64,000 nt of DNA from Deinococcus indicus (GTDB lineage: Bacteria > Deinococcota > Deinococci > Deinococcales > Deinococcaceae): assembly GCF_002198095.1 (NCBI RefSeq), contig NZ_NHMK01000011.1, positions 254,405 to 318,404 on the forward strand. The letters run 5' to 3'. Made by a program: the position numbers and the translations under genes. Below the pieces are notes generated by a model. That model did not search any database. It was given only the letters and a program-made list of their open reading frames with translations, and was not told where the DNA came from. This document shows positions 1 through 8,102 of this stretch, piece by piece. Within the stretch, counting starts at the first letter, position 1. Each line of letters starts with the position of its first letter.

Positions 1-188
1 ACCCACGCGCCATGCTCACGGCGCACCCGCGTAACCTCCTCGTGAGGCGCGTCCCCGAACTGACTGGCCAGTTCACCCAGCGTCGTCCAGACCAGCATGA
101 CCTCGTCGCCACGCGCCGCGTGCTTCGCCAGGGTCCCCATGCACCCGATCTCGTCGTCCGGGTGCGCAAACACAGCCATGATTCGCAT
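1..188 (-). CDS. PIG-L/LmbE-family deacetylase, N-terminal part
   Basis: The gene runs off the left edge; only the first 62 or so codons are present, starting with ATG at 188. Residues 8-13 read AHPDDE, the zinc-binding signature of the PIG-L/LmbE de-N-acetylases, with His9 and Asp12 as expected metal ligands. Members remove acetyl groups from N-acetylglucosaminyl substrates. In Deinococcus the BshB enzyme of bacillithiol synthesis belongs to this family, so BshB is a reasonable guess, but the diagnostic C-terminal half is missing. A truncated copy of the window's dispersed repeat lies 20 bases upstream. Confidence 0.75.
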   Translation of the reverse strand, partial: MRIMAVFAHPDDEIGCMGTLAKHAARGDEVMLVWTTLGELASQFGDAPHEEVTRVRREHGAW

Positions 189-208
189 GCGCCCCAGCAT
201 ACGCGCCC

Positions 209-308
209 ACGTCCGGAACCCGTTTTGCTCCTTCTTTGCGGGGCAGCTCTACGAGTCGCATCCGCTCGGATTAAATGGCTTACAAAGCCATTCAATCGGA
301 GTCCGTAT
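209..308 (-). repeat. Dispersed structured repeat, copy R0 (3'-truncated)
   Basis: Read on the minus strand, this copy starts with ATACGGACTCCG at 308 and contains the first hairpin (ATTGAATGGCT, loop TTGTA, AGCCATTTAAT). It keeps the later GGGTTCCGGACGTGG block but lacks the second hairpin and the right terminal repeat. It begins on the TGA stop codon of the DUF4870 gene and lies on the same strand. The other copies are at 3232-3365, 21201-21336 and 45478-45636. Confidence 0.85.
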
Positions 309-769
309 CAGCGCAGGAAGCGGATACTCAGCGGGTACCGGTACGGCTGCCCCGCACTGACCCGCACGACCGCCACGATCATGAACACGAACGGCACCAA
401 CCCCAGCACCGCCATGACCGGCAGGAAGAACAGGAAAAACGCCCCGAACGTCCCCAGGAACGCCAGCGCCCCCAGGTCCGGCGTGCCCGCCGCCGCCCCC
501 ACCGCCCCGCCGATCAGGCCCGCGCTGAACAGCATGAACGCCAGCACCCCCACCACCAGCCCGTACAGCCAGAAACTCAGCTGGAAATTCAGGGCCTCCT
601 TGCCCTGCTCGTCCAGCGCGCCGCTGCGGTCCCGGAACGCCAGCCACGCCACCAGCGGCCCCAGCACGTTCCCCAGCGTCGGCAACAGCAGCCCCGCCAG
701 CGGCGACAGGTGCGTGATGATCGCCGGAGTACGGTCGGGTTCGGGAATGACAGGCAGGGAACGGCTCAT
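308..769 (-). CDS. DUF4870-like small membrane protein
   Basis: 153 residues from ATG at 769. After a short polar N-terminus (about 1-18) there are several hydrophobic segments, roughly 20-45, 66-92 and 100-140, with the pattern HLSPLAG...LGPLVAWL and a polar stretch DEQGKEALNFQLS. That layout is typical of the DUF4870/Tic20-like membrane protein family, whose role is unknown. Its TGA stop is built from the first bases of the R0 repeat. It is divergent from rnhA, with 39 bases between the two starts. The family call rests on pattern recognition and is moderately sure; no function is proposed. Confidence 0.7.
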   Translation of the reverse strand: MSRSLPVIPEPDRTPAIITHLSPLAGLLLPTLGNVLGPLVAWLAFRDRSGALDEQGKEALNFQLSFWLYGLVVGVLAFMLFSAGLIGGAVGAAAGTPDLGALAFLGTFGAFFLFFLPVMAVLGLVPFVFMIVAVVRVSAGQPYRYPLSIRFLR

Positions 770-808
770 GCTTGACAGTACGCCCCGCGCCTCCCTACAG
801 TTCCCAGA

Positions 809-1357
809 ATGTCGCGCCCGCACCGCCCCCAGACCGCTGCGCAGAAAGCGCAGGCCGCCGCGCGTGACCGCCAGCCCCTCCCGGCCGGCATCCAGCCCGC
901 GCAACCCGTGGTGGGCGACCACGTCGAACTGTACAGCGACGGCGCCTGCGACACCCAGGCCGGACACGGCGGCTGGGCCACCATCCTCAACTGCAAGGGC
1001 CGCGAACTCGTCCTCAGCGGAAACGAGGAAGGCACCACCAACAACCGCATGGAACTGCGCGGCCTGCTCGAGGGCCTGAAAGTCCTCAAACGCCCCTGCC
1101 ACGTCACGGTCGTCACCGACAGCCAGTACCTCCGCAAGGCCTTCACGGACGGCTGGATCCTGAACTGGCAACGCAACGGCTGGAAAACCGCCGCCAAGGA
1201 CCCCGTGAAAAACCAGGACCTCTGGGAAGAACTGATCACGCAGGCCAGAACGCACGCCCTGACCTTCGTGTGGGTCAAGGGCCACGCCGGGCACGGCGAG
1301 AACGAACGCGTCGACGAACTCGCCGTGCAGGAACGCAAGAAACTGCGGCAGAAGTAA
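809..1357 (+). CDS. rnhA: Ribonuclease HI
   Basis: 182 residues. It cleaves the RNA strand of RNA-DNA hybrids, for instance R-loops and Okazaki primers. The four carboxylates of the active site are visible: Asp44 in LYSDGAC, Glu82 in NNRMEL, Asp104 in VVTDSQY and Asp169 in RVDELA; the catalytic-loop His lies in KGHAGH near 159. The first 36 residues are an Ala/Gln/Arg-rich extension not needed for the fold. A TACAGT box at 796-801 ends seven bases before the ATG and there is no Shine-Dalgarno sequence, so the mRNA is probably leaderless. Confidence 0.95.
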   Translation: MSRPHRPQTAAQKAQAAARDRQPLPAGIQPAQPVVGDHVELYSDGACDTQAGHGGWATILNCKGRELVLSGNEEGTTNNRMELRGLLEGLKVLKRPCHVTVVTDSQYLRKAFTDGWILNWQRNGWKTAAKDPVKNQDLWEELITQARTHALTFVWVKGHAGHGENERVDELAVQERKKLRQK

Positions 1358-1358
1358 C

Positions 1359-1763
1359 TCAGCGCGCCAGGGTGCAGCGGTATCGGCGGCGCTCCCACTG
1401 GCTGGGGAGTTCCTGAATGCGGAAGCCGCTGCGGCGGTAGAAGTCGGCGGCGTCCTCGTCGGTGTCGGCGTTCAGGGTGTCCAGGTTCAGGGCGGTCATC
1501 AGGCTGTGCAGGAGGGCGCGGGTGTGGCCCTGCCGGGCGTGATCGGGGTGCGTGCCGAGGTGCTGCACGGTGCCTGCGTGCCCGCTGACGGTCAGGCCCG
1601 CCGCGCTGACGGGCATGCCGCTGACCTCCCAGGTGTGCAGTTGCCAGTCCGGGTCGGTGCGGTAGCGGCGCAGAGTGGTCTGAAGGCGGGCCGGGTCCGG
1701 GTACATGGAGCGGTTCAGTAGCGCGTCAGTGTCCGGGGTGGGCGGAGTGTGGAGGCGCAGCAT
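1359..1763 (-). CDS. GNAT-family N-acetyltransferase
   Basis: 134 residues. The segment VQHLGTHPDHARQGHTRALL matches the acetyl-CoA-binding motif A of GNAT enzymes (V-x-P-x-x-R-x-x-G-x-G/A pattern, here with Gln-x-x-His-Thr). It is followed by NADTDEDAADFYRRSGFRI, the usual motif B region with the F-Y-x-x-x-G-F signature. The substrate cannot be told from sequence. It converges on rnhA with a one-base gap. It is short for the family but not obviously truncated. Confidence 0.8.
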   Translation of the reverse strand: MLRLHTPPTPDTDALLNRSMYPDPARLQTTLRRYRTDPDWQLHTWEVSGMPVSAAGLTVSGHAGTVQHLGTHPDHARQGHTRALLHSLMTALNLDTLNADTDEDAADFYRRSGFRIQELPSQWERRRYRCTLAR

Positions 1764-1849
1764 GCCCGGCAGGGTAGAGGGGCGGTGTGCGGGGGTGCAT
1801 CGGCCAGTGTGCGGATTCGCGGCGGTGGGCGCTGGCCTAGGCTGGGCGT

Positions 1850-3232
1850 ATGACCCTGCTGCCGCCTGCTGACTCCCTGCCCGACCCGCCCGCCCTGTCG
1901 GACGCGGCGCGCTGGCGGACGTTCCTGTGGCTGTGGGGGTCGCAGGCGCTGAGTGTGCTGGGGGGCGGCCTGAGTGCGTTTGCCATGAACATCTACCTGA
2001 CGCAGTCGCGTTTTCCGCTGGAGGCGCAGAAGCCGGAGCTGGCGGCGGCGCTGGCCCTGACCGGGCTGGGGTGGGGCGCGGCGGCGATTCTGGGGGCTCC
2101 GCTGGCGGGGGCGCTGGCGGACCGCTGGAACCGGCGGCGCATGATGATCACCTGTGACCTGCTGGGGGCGCTGCTGCTGGTGCTGGGCGTGCTGATGGTC
2201 ACGCTGGGCACGCCGCCCGTGTGGCTGCTGACGCTGTTCACGGCCGCGCTGGGTCTGGTGGGTACGTTTCACGGGTCGGCATTCGACACGAGTTACTCGT
2301 CGCTGGTGACGCGGGACCGCCTGCCGCGCGCCAACGGCCTGATGCAGACCCTCTGGAGCCTGTCGGGGCTGCTGAGTCCGGCGCTGGCGGCGCTGCTGAT
2401 CGGCCTGCCGGCCCTGGCGCGGCAGGGAGAGGTGCCCCTGCTGGCGGGGGCACTGGCGGGTCTGCCGGACGGTGTGGCGCTGGCGCTGGGCATTGACGCG
2501 GCGTCGTTCCTGCTGGCGGCGCTGGTGGTGTCGCGCCTGCACTGGCCGCAACCGCCCCGTCAGGACGGGGGGCGTGGCCGGCCCTCGCTGGCGCAGGACA
2601 TGCGTTTCGGGTGGTCGTTCATCGGGCGGCGGCCTGCGCTGCTGCACCTGCTGCTGACCTTCGCGGGCGTGAACCTGCTGACCAGCGGCGTGGGCGTCCT
2701 GCACCCCCTGCTGGTGCGCTTCACGCTGGGCACCCCGGTCGACGGGACCGGCGCGGCCCTGGCGACCCTCTGGACGGCCCTGAGTGCCGGTGGGCTGCTG
2801 GGCGGCCTGCTGGTCAGCGTGACGGGCGGCCTGAAGCGGCGGCGGGTGCTGGGCGTGCTGCTGCCCATGATCGCCGCCGGGACCGCGCACGCCCTGAGCG
2901 GCGTGGCGGGCAGCCTGCCCCTGACGGCCGCGTGCGTGCTGGCCTTCGGGGTGATGACGCCGGTCATGAACGCGCACTCGCAGAGCATCTGGCAGGCGCA
3001 GGTCGCGCCGGAACTGCAGGGCCGGGTGTTCAGCGTGCGCCGACTGATCGCACAGTTCACCGCGCCCCTCAGTACCGCGCTGGCCGGACTGCTCGCCGCG
3101 CACGGCGGGGCCGGGTCGATCCTGCTGTGGTCCGGAGCACTCATGGCCGTCCTGGCGAGCGCGCAACTCCTGAACCCGCACCTGCGCCGCGTGGAGGACC
3201 CCCTGCCCGAAGCGCCGCCGCTGACGGCGTGA
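1850..3232 (+). CDS. MFS transporter (efflux type)
   Basis: 460 residues with about 12 hydrophobic segments. The loop between segments 2 and 3 reads GALADRWNRRRMM, the conserved MFS motif A (G-x-x-x-D-R-x-x-R-R). The overall look (ALSVLGGGLSAFAMN at the N-terminus) is that of drug-efflux-like permeases of the MFS_3/enterobactin exporter group. The substrate is unknown. TAGGCT at 1838-1843 ends six bases before the ATG, consistent with a leaderless mRNA. The TGA stop overlaps the first base of repeat R1. Confidence 0.88.
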   Translation: MTLLPPADSLPDPPALSDAARWRTFLWLWGSQALSVLGGGLSAFAMNIYLTQSRFPLEAQKPELAAALALTGLGWGAAAILGAPLAGALADRWNRRRMMITCDLLGALLLVLGVLMVTLGTPPVWLLTLFTAALGLVGTFHGSAFDTSYSSLVTRDRLPRANGLMQTLWSLSGLLSPALAALLIGLPALARQGEVPLLAGALAGLPDGVALALGIDAASFLLAALVVSRLHWPQPPRQDGGRGRPSLAQDMRFGWSFIGRRPALLHLLLTFAGVNLLTSGVGVLHPLLVRFTLGTPVDGTGAALATLWTALSAGGLLGGLLVSVTGGLKRRRVLGVLLPMIAAGTAHALSGVAGSLPLTAACVLAFGVMTPVMNAHSQSIWQAQVAPELQGRVFSVRRLIAQFTAPLSTALAGLLAAHGGAGSILLWSGALMAVLASAQLLNPHLRRVEDPLPEAPPLTA

Positions 3233-3365
3233 TACGGACTCCGATTGAATGGCTCATAAAGCCGTTCAATCCGAGCGGAGCGAGCAGGAGAGAAACGGGT
3301 TCCGGGCGTGGAGTTGGCAACCCGGTGTTGTTCCGGGTTGTTAACGAAACAGACGGAATCCGTAT
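3232..3365 (+). repeat. Dispersed structured repeat, copy R1 (complete, 134 bp)
   Basis: It starts with ATACGGACTCCG at 3232 and ends with CGGAATCCGTAT at 3365; these ends form an 11/12 terminal inverted repeat. Hairpin 1 is ATTGAATGGCT, loop CATAA, AGCCGTTCAAT. Hairpin 2 has the core CAACCCGG (3318-3325), loop TGTTGTT and CCGGGTTG (3333-3340), extended outward by two G-U pairs and GTT/AAC. The element follows the MFS stop codon directly and would form that mRNA's 3' end. Confidence 0.92.
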
Positions 3366-3424
3366 GAATCCGGCAGCAGTGGGGGGACGCCATCGGTCGG
3401 CGTCCCCCCTTCATATTCCGTGCT

Positions 3425-4873
3425 TCAGCCCTGCCGGTCGAGCCAACCGGCCAGCCACGGCAGTTTCGTCTGCACCTTGTCCCGCAGGCCGCTCCAGTAG
3501 CGGTGGGACCAGCCTTCGAGGTTGCGCTGCTTGCCGCGCGCGACGGCCAGGGCGCCCTCGGGCACGTCGTCGTGGACGGTGCTGCCGCCCGCGATGAAGG
3601 CGGCGTCCCCGATCACGCGGGGCGCGACGATGGTGGAGTTACTGCCGATGAACACGCCCGCGCCGATGCGGCTGGGGTGTTTGTTCACGCCGTCGAAGTT
3701 CGCGATGATGGTCCCGGCCCCCACGTTCGTCTCGTCGCCGATGCTCACGTCGCCCAGGTACGCGAGGTGCCCGGCCTTCACGCCCTGCGCCAGCTGGGCG
3801 TTCTTGGTCTCCACGAAGTTCCCGATGTGGACCGCCTCGCCCAGCACGGTGCCGGGGCGCAGGCGCGCGAACGGCCCCACGTCGCTGCGCGCGCCCACCT
3901 GCGCGCCTTCCAGCACGCTGTGCGGCTTCACGACCACGCCCTCAGCCAGCACGCTGTCCGTGACGACCGAGTACGCGCCGATCTGGGCGCCGTCCGCCAC
4001 GCGCGTGTCGCCGCGCAGGATCACGCCGGGTTCCAGCGTCACGTCGCGGCCCAGCACGACCGTGTCCTCGATGTACACCGTCTCCGGCATGTGGATGGTC
4101 ACCCCGGCCCGCATGTGCGCCTGCGTGATGCGCGCCCGGATGATGTTCTCCGCCTCGGCCAGCCCGGTGCGGTCGTTGGCGCCCATCACCTCGTCCGGGT
4201 CGTTCAGGCGGAAGGCGTGCGCCTCGGCCCCCTCGGCGCGGTACAGGCCCAGCAGGTCCGTCAGGTAGTACTCGCCGCTGGCGTTCTCGTTCGTGATGCG
4301 GTGGGCCAGTTCGTTCGCGCGGGCGTCCATCAGGTATACGCCCGAGTTGAATTCACCCACGGCGCGTTCCTCGGGCGTGGCGTCCTTCTGCTCCACGATG
4401 CGTTCCACGTTCCCCTGCGCGTCCCGGATGATCCGGCCGTACCCGGTGGCGTCCGGCAGCACGCCGGTCAGGACCGTGAACGCCCCGCTGCGCTCGCGGT
4501 GGTCGGCCAGCAGGTCGCGCAGCGTCTCGGTGCGCAGCAGCGGCGTGTCGCCGTACAGCACCAGCACGTCCGCCTCCCGGTGGTCGTCCAGGGCGTCCAT
4601 GCCCGCCAGGAACGCGTGGCCGGTGCCCAGCTGCTGCTCCTGGCGTGCGAACACCACGCCGCTGCCGGCCAGGGCCGCCTCGACCGCCTCGGCCCCGTGT
4701 CCGGTCACGACGACCACGTTCCGCGCGCCCAGTTCCCGCGCGGCCTTCACGGCCCACGCGACCATCGGGCGGCCCGCGACCGGGTGCAGCACCTTCGGCA
4801 GCGAGGATTTCATGCGGGTGCCCTGGCCGGCGGCCAGGATCACCACGTCCAGCGGACGGTTCGTATCAGTCAT
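3425..4873 (-). CDS. glmU: Bifunctional GlmU: GlcNAc-1-P uridylyltransferase / GlcN-1-P acetyltransferase
   Basis: 482 residues from ATG at 4873. It makes UDP-N-acetylglucosamine, the precursor of peptidoglycan, in the cytoplasm. Residues 12-22 read [11 protein letters not shown], the nucleotidyltransferase loop, followed by [13 protein letters not shown]. The C-terminal half is a left-handed beta-helix of hexapeptide repeats with the acetyltransferase region ([30 protein letters not shown]). An upstream in-frame ATG at 4966 would add 31 residues of non-GlmU sequence and is rejected. A TACACT box lies ten bases before the chosen start. It precedes lgt in the direction away from the tat genes. 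Confidence 0.97.
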   Translation of the reverse strand: MTDTNRPLDVVILAAGQGTRMKSSLPKVLHPVAGRPMVAWAVKAARELGARNVVVVTGHGAEAVEAALAGSGVVFARQEQQLGTGHAFLAGMDALDDHREADVLVLYGDTPLLRTETLRDLLADHRERSGAFTVLTGVLPDATGYGRIIRDAQGNVERIVEQKDATPEERAVGEFNSGVYLMDARANELAHRITNENASGEYYLTDLLGLYRAEGAEAHAFRLNDPDEVMGANDRTGLAEAENIIRARITQAHMRAGVTIHMPETVYIEDTVVLGRDVTLEPGVILRGDTRVADGAQIGAYSVVTDSVLAEGVVVKPHSVLEGAQVGARSDVGPFARLRPGTVLGEAVHIGNFVETKNAQLAQGVKAGHLAYLGDVSIGDETNVGAGTIIANFDGVNKHPSRIGAGVFIGSNSTIVAPRVIGDAAFIAGGSTVHDDVPEGALAVARGKQRNLEGWSHRYWSGLRDKVQTKLPWLAGWLDRQG

Positions 4874-4999
4874 ACCGCCCAGCAGTGTACCAGCGCACCC
4901 GAAATCCGCCGCACGAATCCGTGCCGCCCACCCCGCGCCGCCCGTGACAGCGGCAGGGGCCGCCACGTTCCTGCGTGACGGCCCCTGCGTGCGTACGGA

Positions 5000-5926
5000 T
5001 CAGGAAGGCTTGAGGGTCGTGTCGGCCGGCGCAGCGGCGGGCGCGCCCCGGCGGCGCAGGCGCACCAGCATCCAGATGCTGACCAGGATCAGCGGAATGC
5101 TGATCACGTGCGTGTCCGTGAACAGGCCGATGCCGGGGGCGTCCAGACCCTGGTTCAGGTACGCCCTGGGCGACAGGGGGTTCAGGCGGAAGGTTTCCTC
5201 CCAGCCGGCGCGCAGCACCGAGTACCACAGCCAGAACTGCCAGAACGCCCAGCCGGGAATGCGGCTGCGCAGCCAGAAGTAGGCCGCGACCGACAGGATC
5301 ACGCCGATGATCACGCCGTACAGCTGCGCGAAGTGGACGGGCGCGGTCATGACCATCTGCCCGCCGATCTGCTGGCAGTACTGCGACAGGTCCAGGTCCG
5401 GGTTGGGGTTGCGCACGCACATGCCGTCATGGAAGGCGCGGGCGCTGTCGGGCCAGCGGTAGCCGACCGGCCAGCCGGTCACGCGGCCCACGGTGTCCGT
5501 GCCGTTCATGATGTTCCCGATGCGCCCGCCGATGATCCCGAACGCCACGCCAGGCACGCACAGGTCCGCGTAGCGGTAGAAGTCCATGCCCTTGCGCCGC
5601 GCGTAGTACAGCATGACCAGAATCCCGCCGATCAGGCCGCCGTGAATGCTGATGCCGCCCTGCCGGAGGTTCACGATGTCCAGCAGCACGCGCGGGAACG
5701 GCGTGTTCTCGAACTGGTTCCAGGAGGTCGCCACGAACACGATCCGCGCGCCCACCAGTCCCCAGATGATCATCCAGAGAATCATGTCGTTGAAGAGGTC
5801 CACGTCCAGGCCGCGTTCGCGCGCCATTTTCGTGCCGACCCACACGCCTGCCACGATGCCGAGCGTGATGAGCACGCCATACCAGGCAATCGTGAAACTG
5901 CCTATCTGAAGAAATACAGGATCCAT
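5000..5926 (-). CDS. lgt: Prolipoprotein diacylglyceryl transferase
   Basis: 308 residues, an integral inner-membrane enzyme that moves diacylglycerol from phosphatidylglycerol to the lipobox Cys of prolipoproteins. It shows about seven hydrophobic segments. The signatures are ISIHGGLIGG (93-101, with the essential His95) and GGRIGNIMNG (133-142, with the essential Arg135). The family normally reads GNFINGE here, so Ile-Met in place of Phe-Ile is a mild variant. A polar stretch around 165-190 with two Cys residues (MCVRNPNPD...YCQQ) is longer than in typical Lgt. The next gene on the strand is glmU, 126 bases downstream. Confidence 0.95.
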   Translation of the reverse strand: MDPVFLQIGSFTIAWYGVLITLGIVAGVWVGTKMARERGLDVDLFNDMILWMIIWGLVGARIVFVATSWNQFENTPFPRVLLDIVNLRQGGISIHGGLIGGILVMLYYARRKGMDFYRYADLCVPGVAFGIIGGRIGNIMNGTDTVGRVTGWPVGYRWPDSARAFHDGMCVRNPNPDLDLSQYCQQIGGQMVMTAPVHFAQLYGVIIGVILSVAAYFWLRSRIPGWAFWQFWLWYSVLRAGWEETFRLNPLSPRAYLNQGLDAPGIGLFTDTHVISIPLILVSIWMLVRLRRRGAPAAAPADTTLKPS

Positions 5927-6065
5927 ACGTGCCTCGCAGTCTAGGGCTTTCTGCCCGCCGGGGTCCGGGCCGACGCGGCCGGCCGCATTCCGGCAGAAAG
6001 GAGGCGCGTCCGGCTGCTGCGAGCCTGAACGCGCCAGGGAAAGGTGGAAGGGGAGCGGTGGGGGG

Positions 6066-6854
6066 TTACAGGCCCAGGGCGGGCGTCTCGTCGGCGCTGT
6101 CCTCGATGGGCGGCAGGCGGAACGCGCGCGACAGGATCACGCCCAGTTCGTACAGCACGTACAGCGGCACGGCGACCATCAGCATGCTGGTGGGGTCCGG
6201 GGTGGGCGTGATGACAGCCGCGAAGATCATGATCACGATCAGCGCGACGCGCCAGCCCTTGCGCAGCATGGTGTGGTTCACAATCCCGATGCGGGTCAGG
6301 ATCACCGACAGGATCGGCAGTTCGAACGACAGCCCGAACGCGATCAGGAACGTCGTGACCGTCCCGATGTAGTCGCGCAGGTTCAGCAGCGGCGTGACCG
6401 ACCCGGCCAGGAAGTCCAGCAGGAACCCCACCATGGTCGGCAGGACCAGGTAGTACCCGAACACCGCGCCGCCCATGAACGAGAACCCCGCCCCGATGAT
6501 GAACGGAAGCGCCCAGCGCCGCTCGTGGTCGTACAGGCCCGGCGCGATGAATGCCCACACCTGCGACAGGATGAACGGCAACGCCAGCGCGAACCCCGCC
6601 CAGAACGAGATGTTCAGCGACAGTACGAACTGATCGGTCAGGCCCTGCGTGACCACCGCCACATCCCCGGCACGGTACTGCTCGCTGGCGTTCAGCGGCA
6701 CCTTGGTCAGGTCAATCAGCTGCACGCGGTACTGGAAGGCCACGACCAGTCCCACCGCCAGGAAGATCACGCTGATCACGATGCGTTTACGCAGTTCGTC
6801 CAGGTGGTCGAACAGCGGCGCGCTTTTCAGGTTGGCGTTCGGATCGGCGGTCAT
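6066..6854 (-). CDS. tatC: Sec-independent protein translocase TatC
   Basis: 262 residues with six hydrophobic segments. It is the receptor for twin-arginine signal peptides in the cytoplasmic membrane. The N-terminus carries the diagnostic FDHLDELRKRI motif (about 15-25), and SFELPILSVIL matches the conserved region around the fifth segment. It lies ten bases downstream of tatA on the same strand, so the two form an operon. No tatB is present, so this is a two-component TatA/TatC system, as is usual in this phylum. A candidate substrate, the TRAP binding protein, is encoded at 27919. Confidence 0.97.
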   Translation of the reverse strand: MTADPNANLKSAPLFDHLDELRKRIVISVIFLAVGLVVAFQYRVQLIDLTKVPLNASEQYRAGDVAVVTQGLTDQFVLSLNISFWAGFALALPFILSQVWAFIAPGLYDHERRWALPFIIGAGFSFMGGAVFGYYLVLPTMVGFLLDFLAGSVTPLLNLRDYIGTVTTFLIAFGLSFELPILSVILTRIGIVNHTMLRKGWRVALIVIMIFAAVITPTPDPTSMLMVAVPLYVLYELGVILSRAFRLPPIEDSADETPALGL

Positions 6855-6864
6855 GGCCCGGTCC

Positions 6865-7095
6865 TCAGTTGCGCCGTTCGGTGACGGGCGCGGCCTTCTC
6901 AGTGACGATCGGGGTGCCGGTCACGGGGTCCAGTTGACGCGAGGCGACGTCCGTGACGGGCGCGACCGGCTCCTGCGTCTCCTTCTTGAATTCCTTGATG
7001 CCCTGCCCCAGGCCCTTGCCGAGCTCCGGGAGTTTGCGGGCGCCGAAGATCAGGGCGATGACGACAACGATCAGGATGATTTCGAGGGGTCCCAT
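6865..7095 (-). CDS. tatA: Twin-arginine translocase pore subunit TatA
   Basis: 76 residues. One N-terminal transmembrane helix (about 4-18, LEIILIVVVIALIFG) is followed by the hinge and amphipathic helix ARKLPELGKGLGQGIKEFKK, the hallmark of TatA/TatE. The start is ATG at 7095, preceded by AAGGAG with good spacing; a longer reading frame upstream (to 7200) adds 35 non-TatA residues and is rejected. It is the first gene of the tatA-tatC operon. The tail after residue 40 is polar with several Val-Thr-Pro stretches. Confidence 0.95.
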   Translation of the reverse strand: MGPLEIILIVVVIALIFGARKLPELGKGLGQGIKEFKKETQEPVAPVTDVASRQLDPVTGTPIVTEKAAPVTERRN

Positions 7096-7314
7096 GATGT
7101 GGCTCCTTGCGGGCCGGGCTGCTGCGCGGCCACGGGGTGAATGAGGTCGGGGGGCGGGAGGGAGGTCCGGGTTCCAGTCGGGCGGGAACGCTTCTGACAT
7201 GAAGGTATGCGATGGCGCCGGAATCGGATCAGACGCAGCTCACCTATCAAACCTTAATGGGGGCCGGTCAGCGGAGCGTGAAAGGCACGCCGGGCGGCGC
7301 CTGGACGGCTGCCG
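7096..7314. other. Intergenic region upstream of tatA
   Basis: Between the tatA start and the convergent end of the short-chain dehydrogenase gene. I see the tatA ribosome-binding site next to 7095 and an AT-richer patch at about 7240-7260 that could hold the tat promoter. No clear -10/-35 pair and no supportable gene are present. Confidence 0.4.
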
Positions 7315-8043
7315 TCAGATGCTCCAGCCGCCGTCCACGAGCAGTTCCTGTCCCGTTATATACGCGGCTTCCCTGGAGGCCAGGAACGCCACGGCCGCCG
7401 CGACCTCGTTCGGCTCGCCGAAGCGCCGGGCCGGGATGCGCGCCGCGAGCTTCTGCGCGTCCTGCGGGTCGGCGTGCAGCTGCCGCAGGCGCTCGGTGGC
7501 GGTGTAGCCGGGCGCGACCGTGTTGCAGGTCACGCCGTCGGCCGCGACCTCCAGCGCCAGCGTCCGCAGGTAGTTCGTCACGCCGGCCCGCAGCGCGTTG
7601 CTGACTGGCAGGGTGGGGGAGGGCCGGCCCACCGTCAGGCTCGTGACGGCGATCACCCGCCCCCAGCCGCGCGCGCGCATGCCGGGCACGGTCGCGTTCG
7701 CCAGCCGCACGGTGCTCATGAATGTCGTCTGGAAGCCCTGCGCCCAGGCGTCCTCGCTGACGCCGCTGGGCAGTCCGGCCGCCGGGCCGCCCGCGTTGCT
7801 GACCAGGATGTCCACGTCACCGGCCGCCGCCACGGCCGCCTGCACGCCCTCCGGGGTGCTGACATCCGCCACCACCCAGCGCGCCCCGATGGCGTCGGCG
7901 GCGCGTTTCAGGGCGTCCTCGCCGCGCGCCGCGACCGTCACGTGCGCCCCCATGCGGATCAGGTCGTGCGCCGCCGCCAGCCCGATGCCCTTACTGCCAC
8001 CCGTCACCAGCGCGCGCCTGCCGTCCAGTCGAAACAGCGTCAT
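7315..8043 (-). CDS. Short-chain dehydrogenase/reductase of the atypical class lacking Tyr-x-x-x-Lys
   Basis: 242 residues from ATG at 8043. The Rossmann nucleotide loop TGGSKGIG (14-21), the NAG motif (VSNAGG) and the C-terminal YITGQELLVDGGW identify a classical SDR, probably an NADP-dependent FabG-like enzyme. Where most SDRs have Tyr-x-x-x-Lys after the catalytic Ser, this protein reads LPVSNALRAGVTNYLRT, with no aligned Tyr or Lys. I recall a sub-group of SDRs with SN-x-x-RAG at that place, so this is not likely a sequencing error. Activity and substrate are uncertain. Nothing in the neighbourhood points to a pathway. Confidence 0.82.
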   Translation of the reverse strand: MTLFRLDGRRALVTGGSKGIGLAAAHDLIRMGAHVTVAARGEDALKRAADAIGARWVVADVSTPEGVQAAVAAAGDVDILVSNAGGPAAGLPSGVSEDAWAQGFQTTFMSTVRLANATVPGMRARGWGRVIAVTSLTVGRPSPTLPVSNALRAGVTNYLRTLALEVAADGVTCNTVAPGYTATERLRQLHADPQDAQKLAARIPARRFGEPNEVAAAVAFLASREAAYITGQELLVDGGWSI

Positions 8044-8102
8044 GCCCACCAGGGTACACCCGCCCCCCACGCGCCCGCCGGGCAGACGTTACCCTGCCCG
8101 CC

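Noticed and set aside
3300..3372. R elements as insertion sequences carrying a transposase
   Set aside because: They are only 100-160 bp and have no reading frame; they would depend on a transposase elsewhere, if mobile at all.
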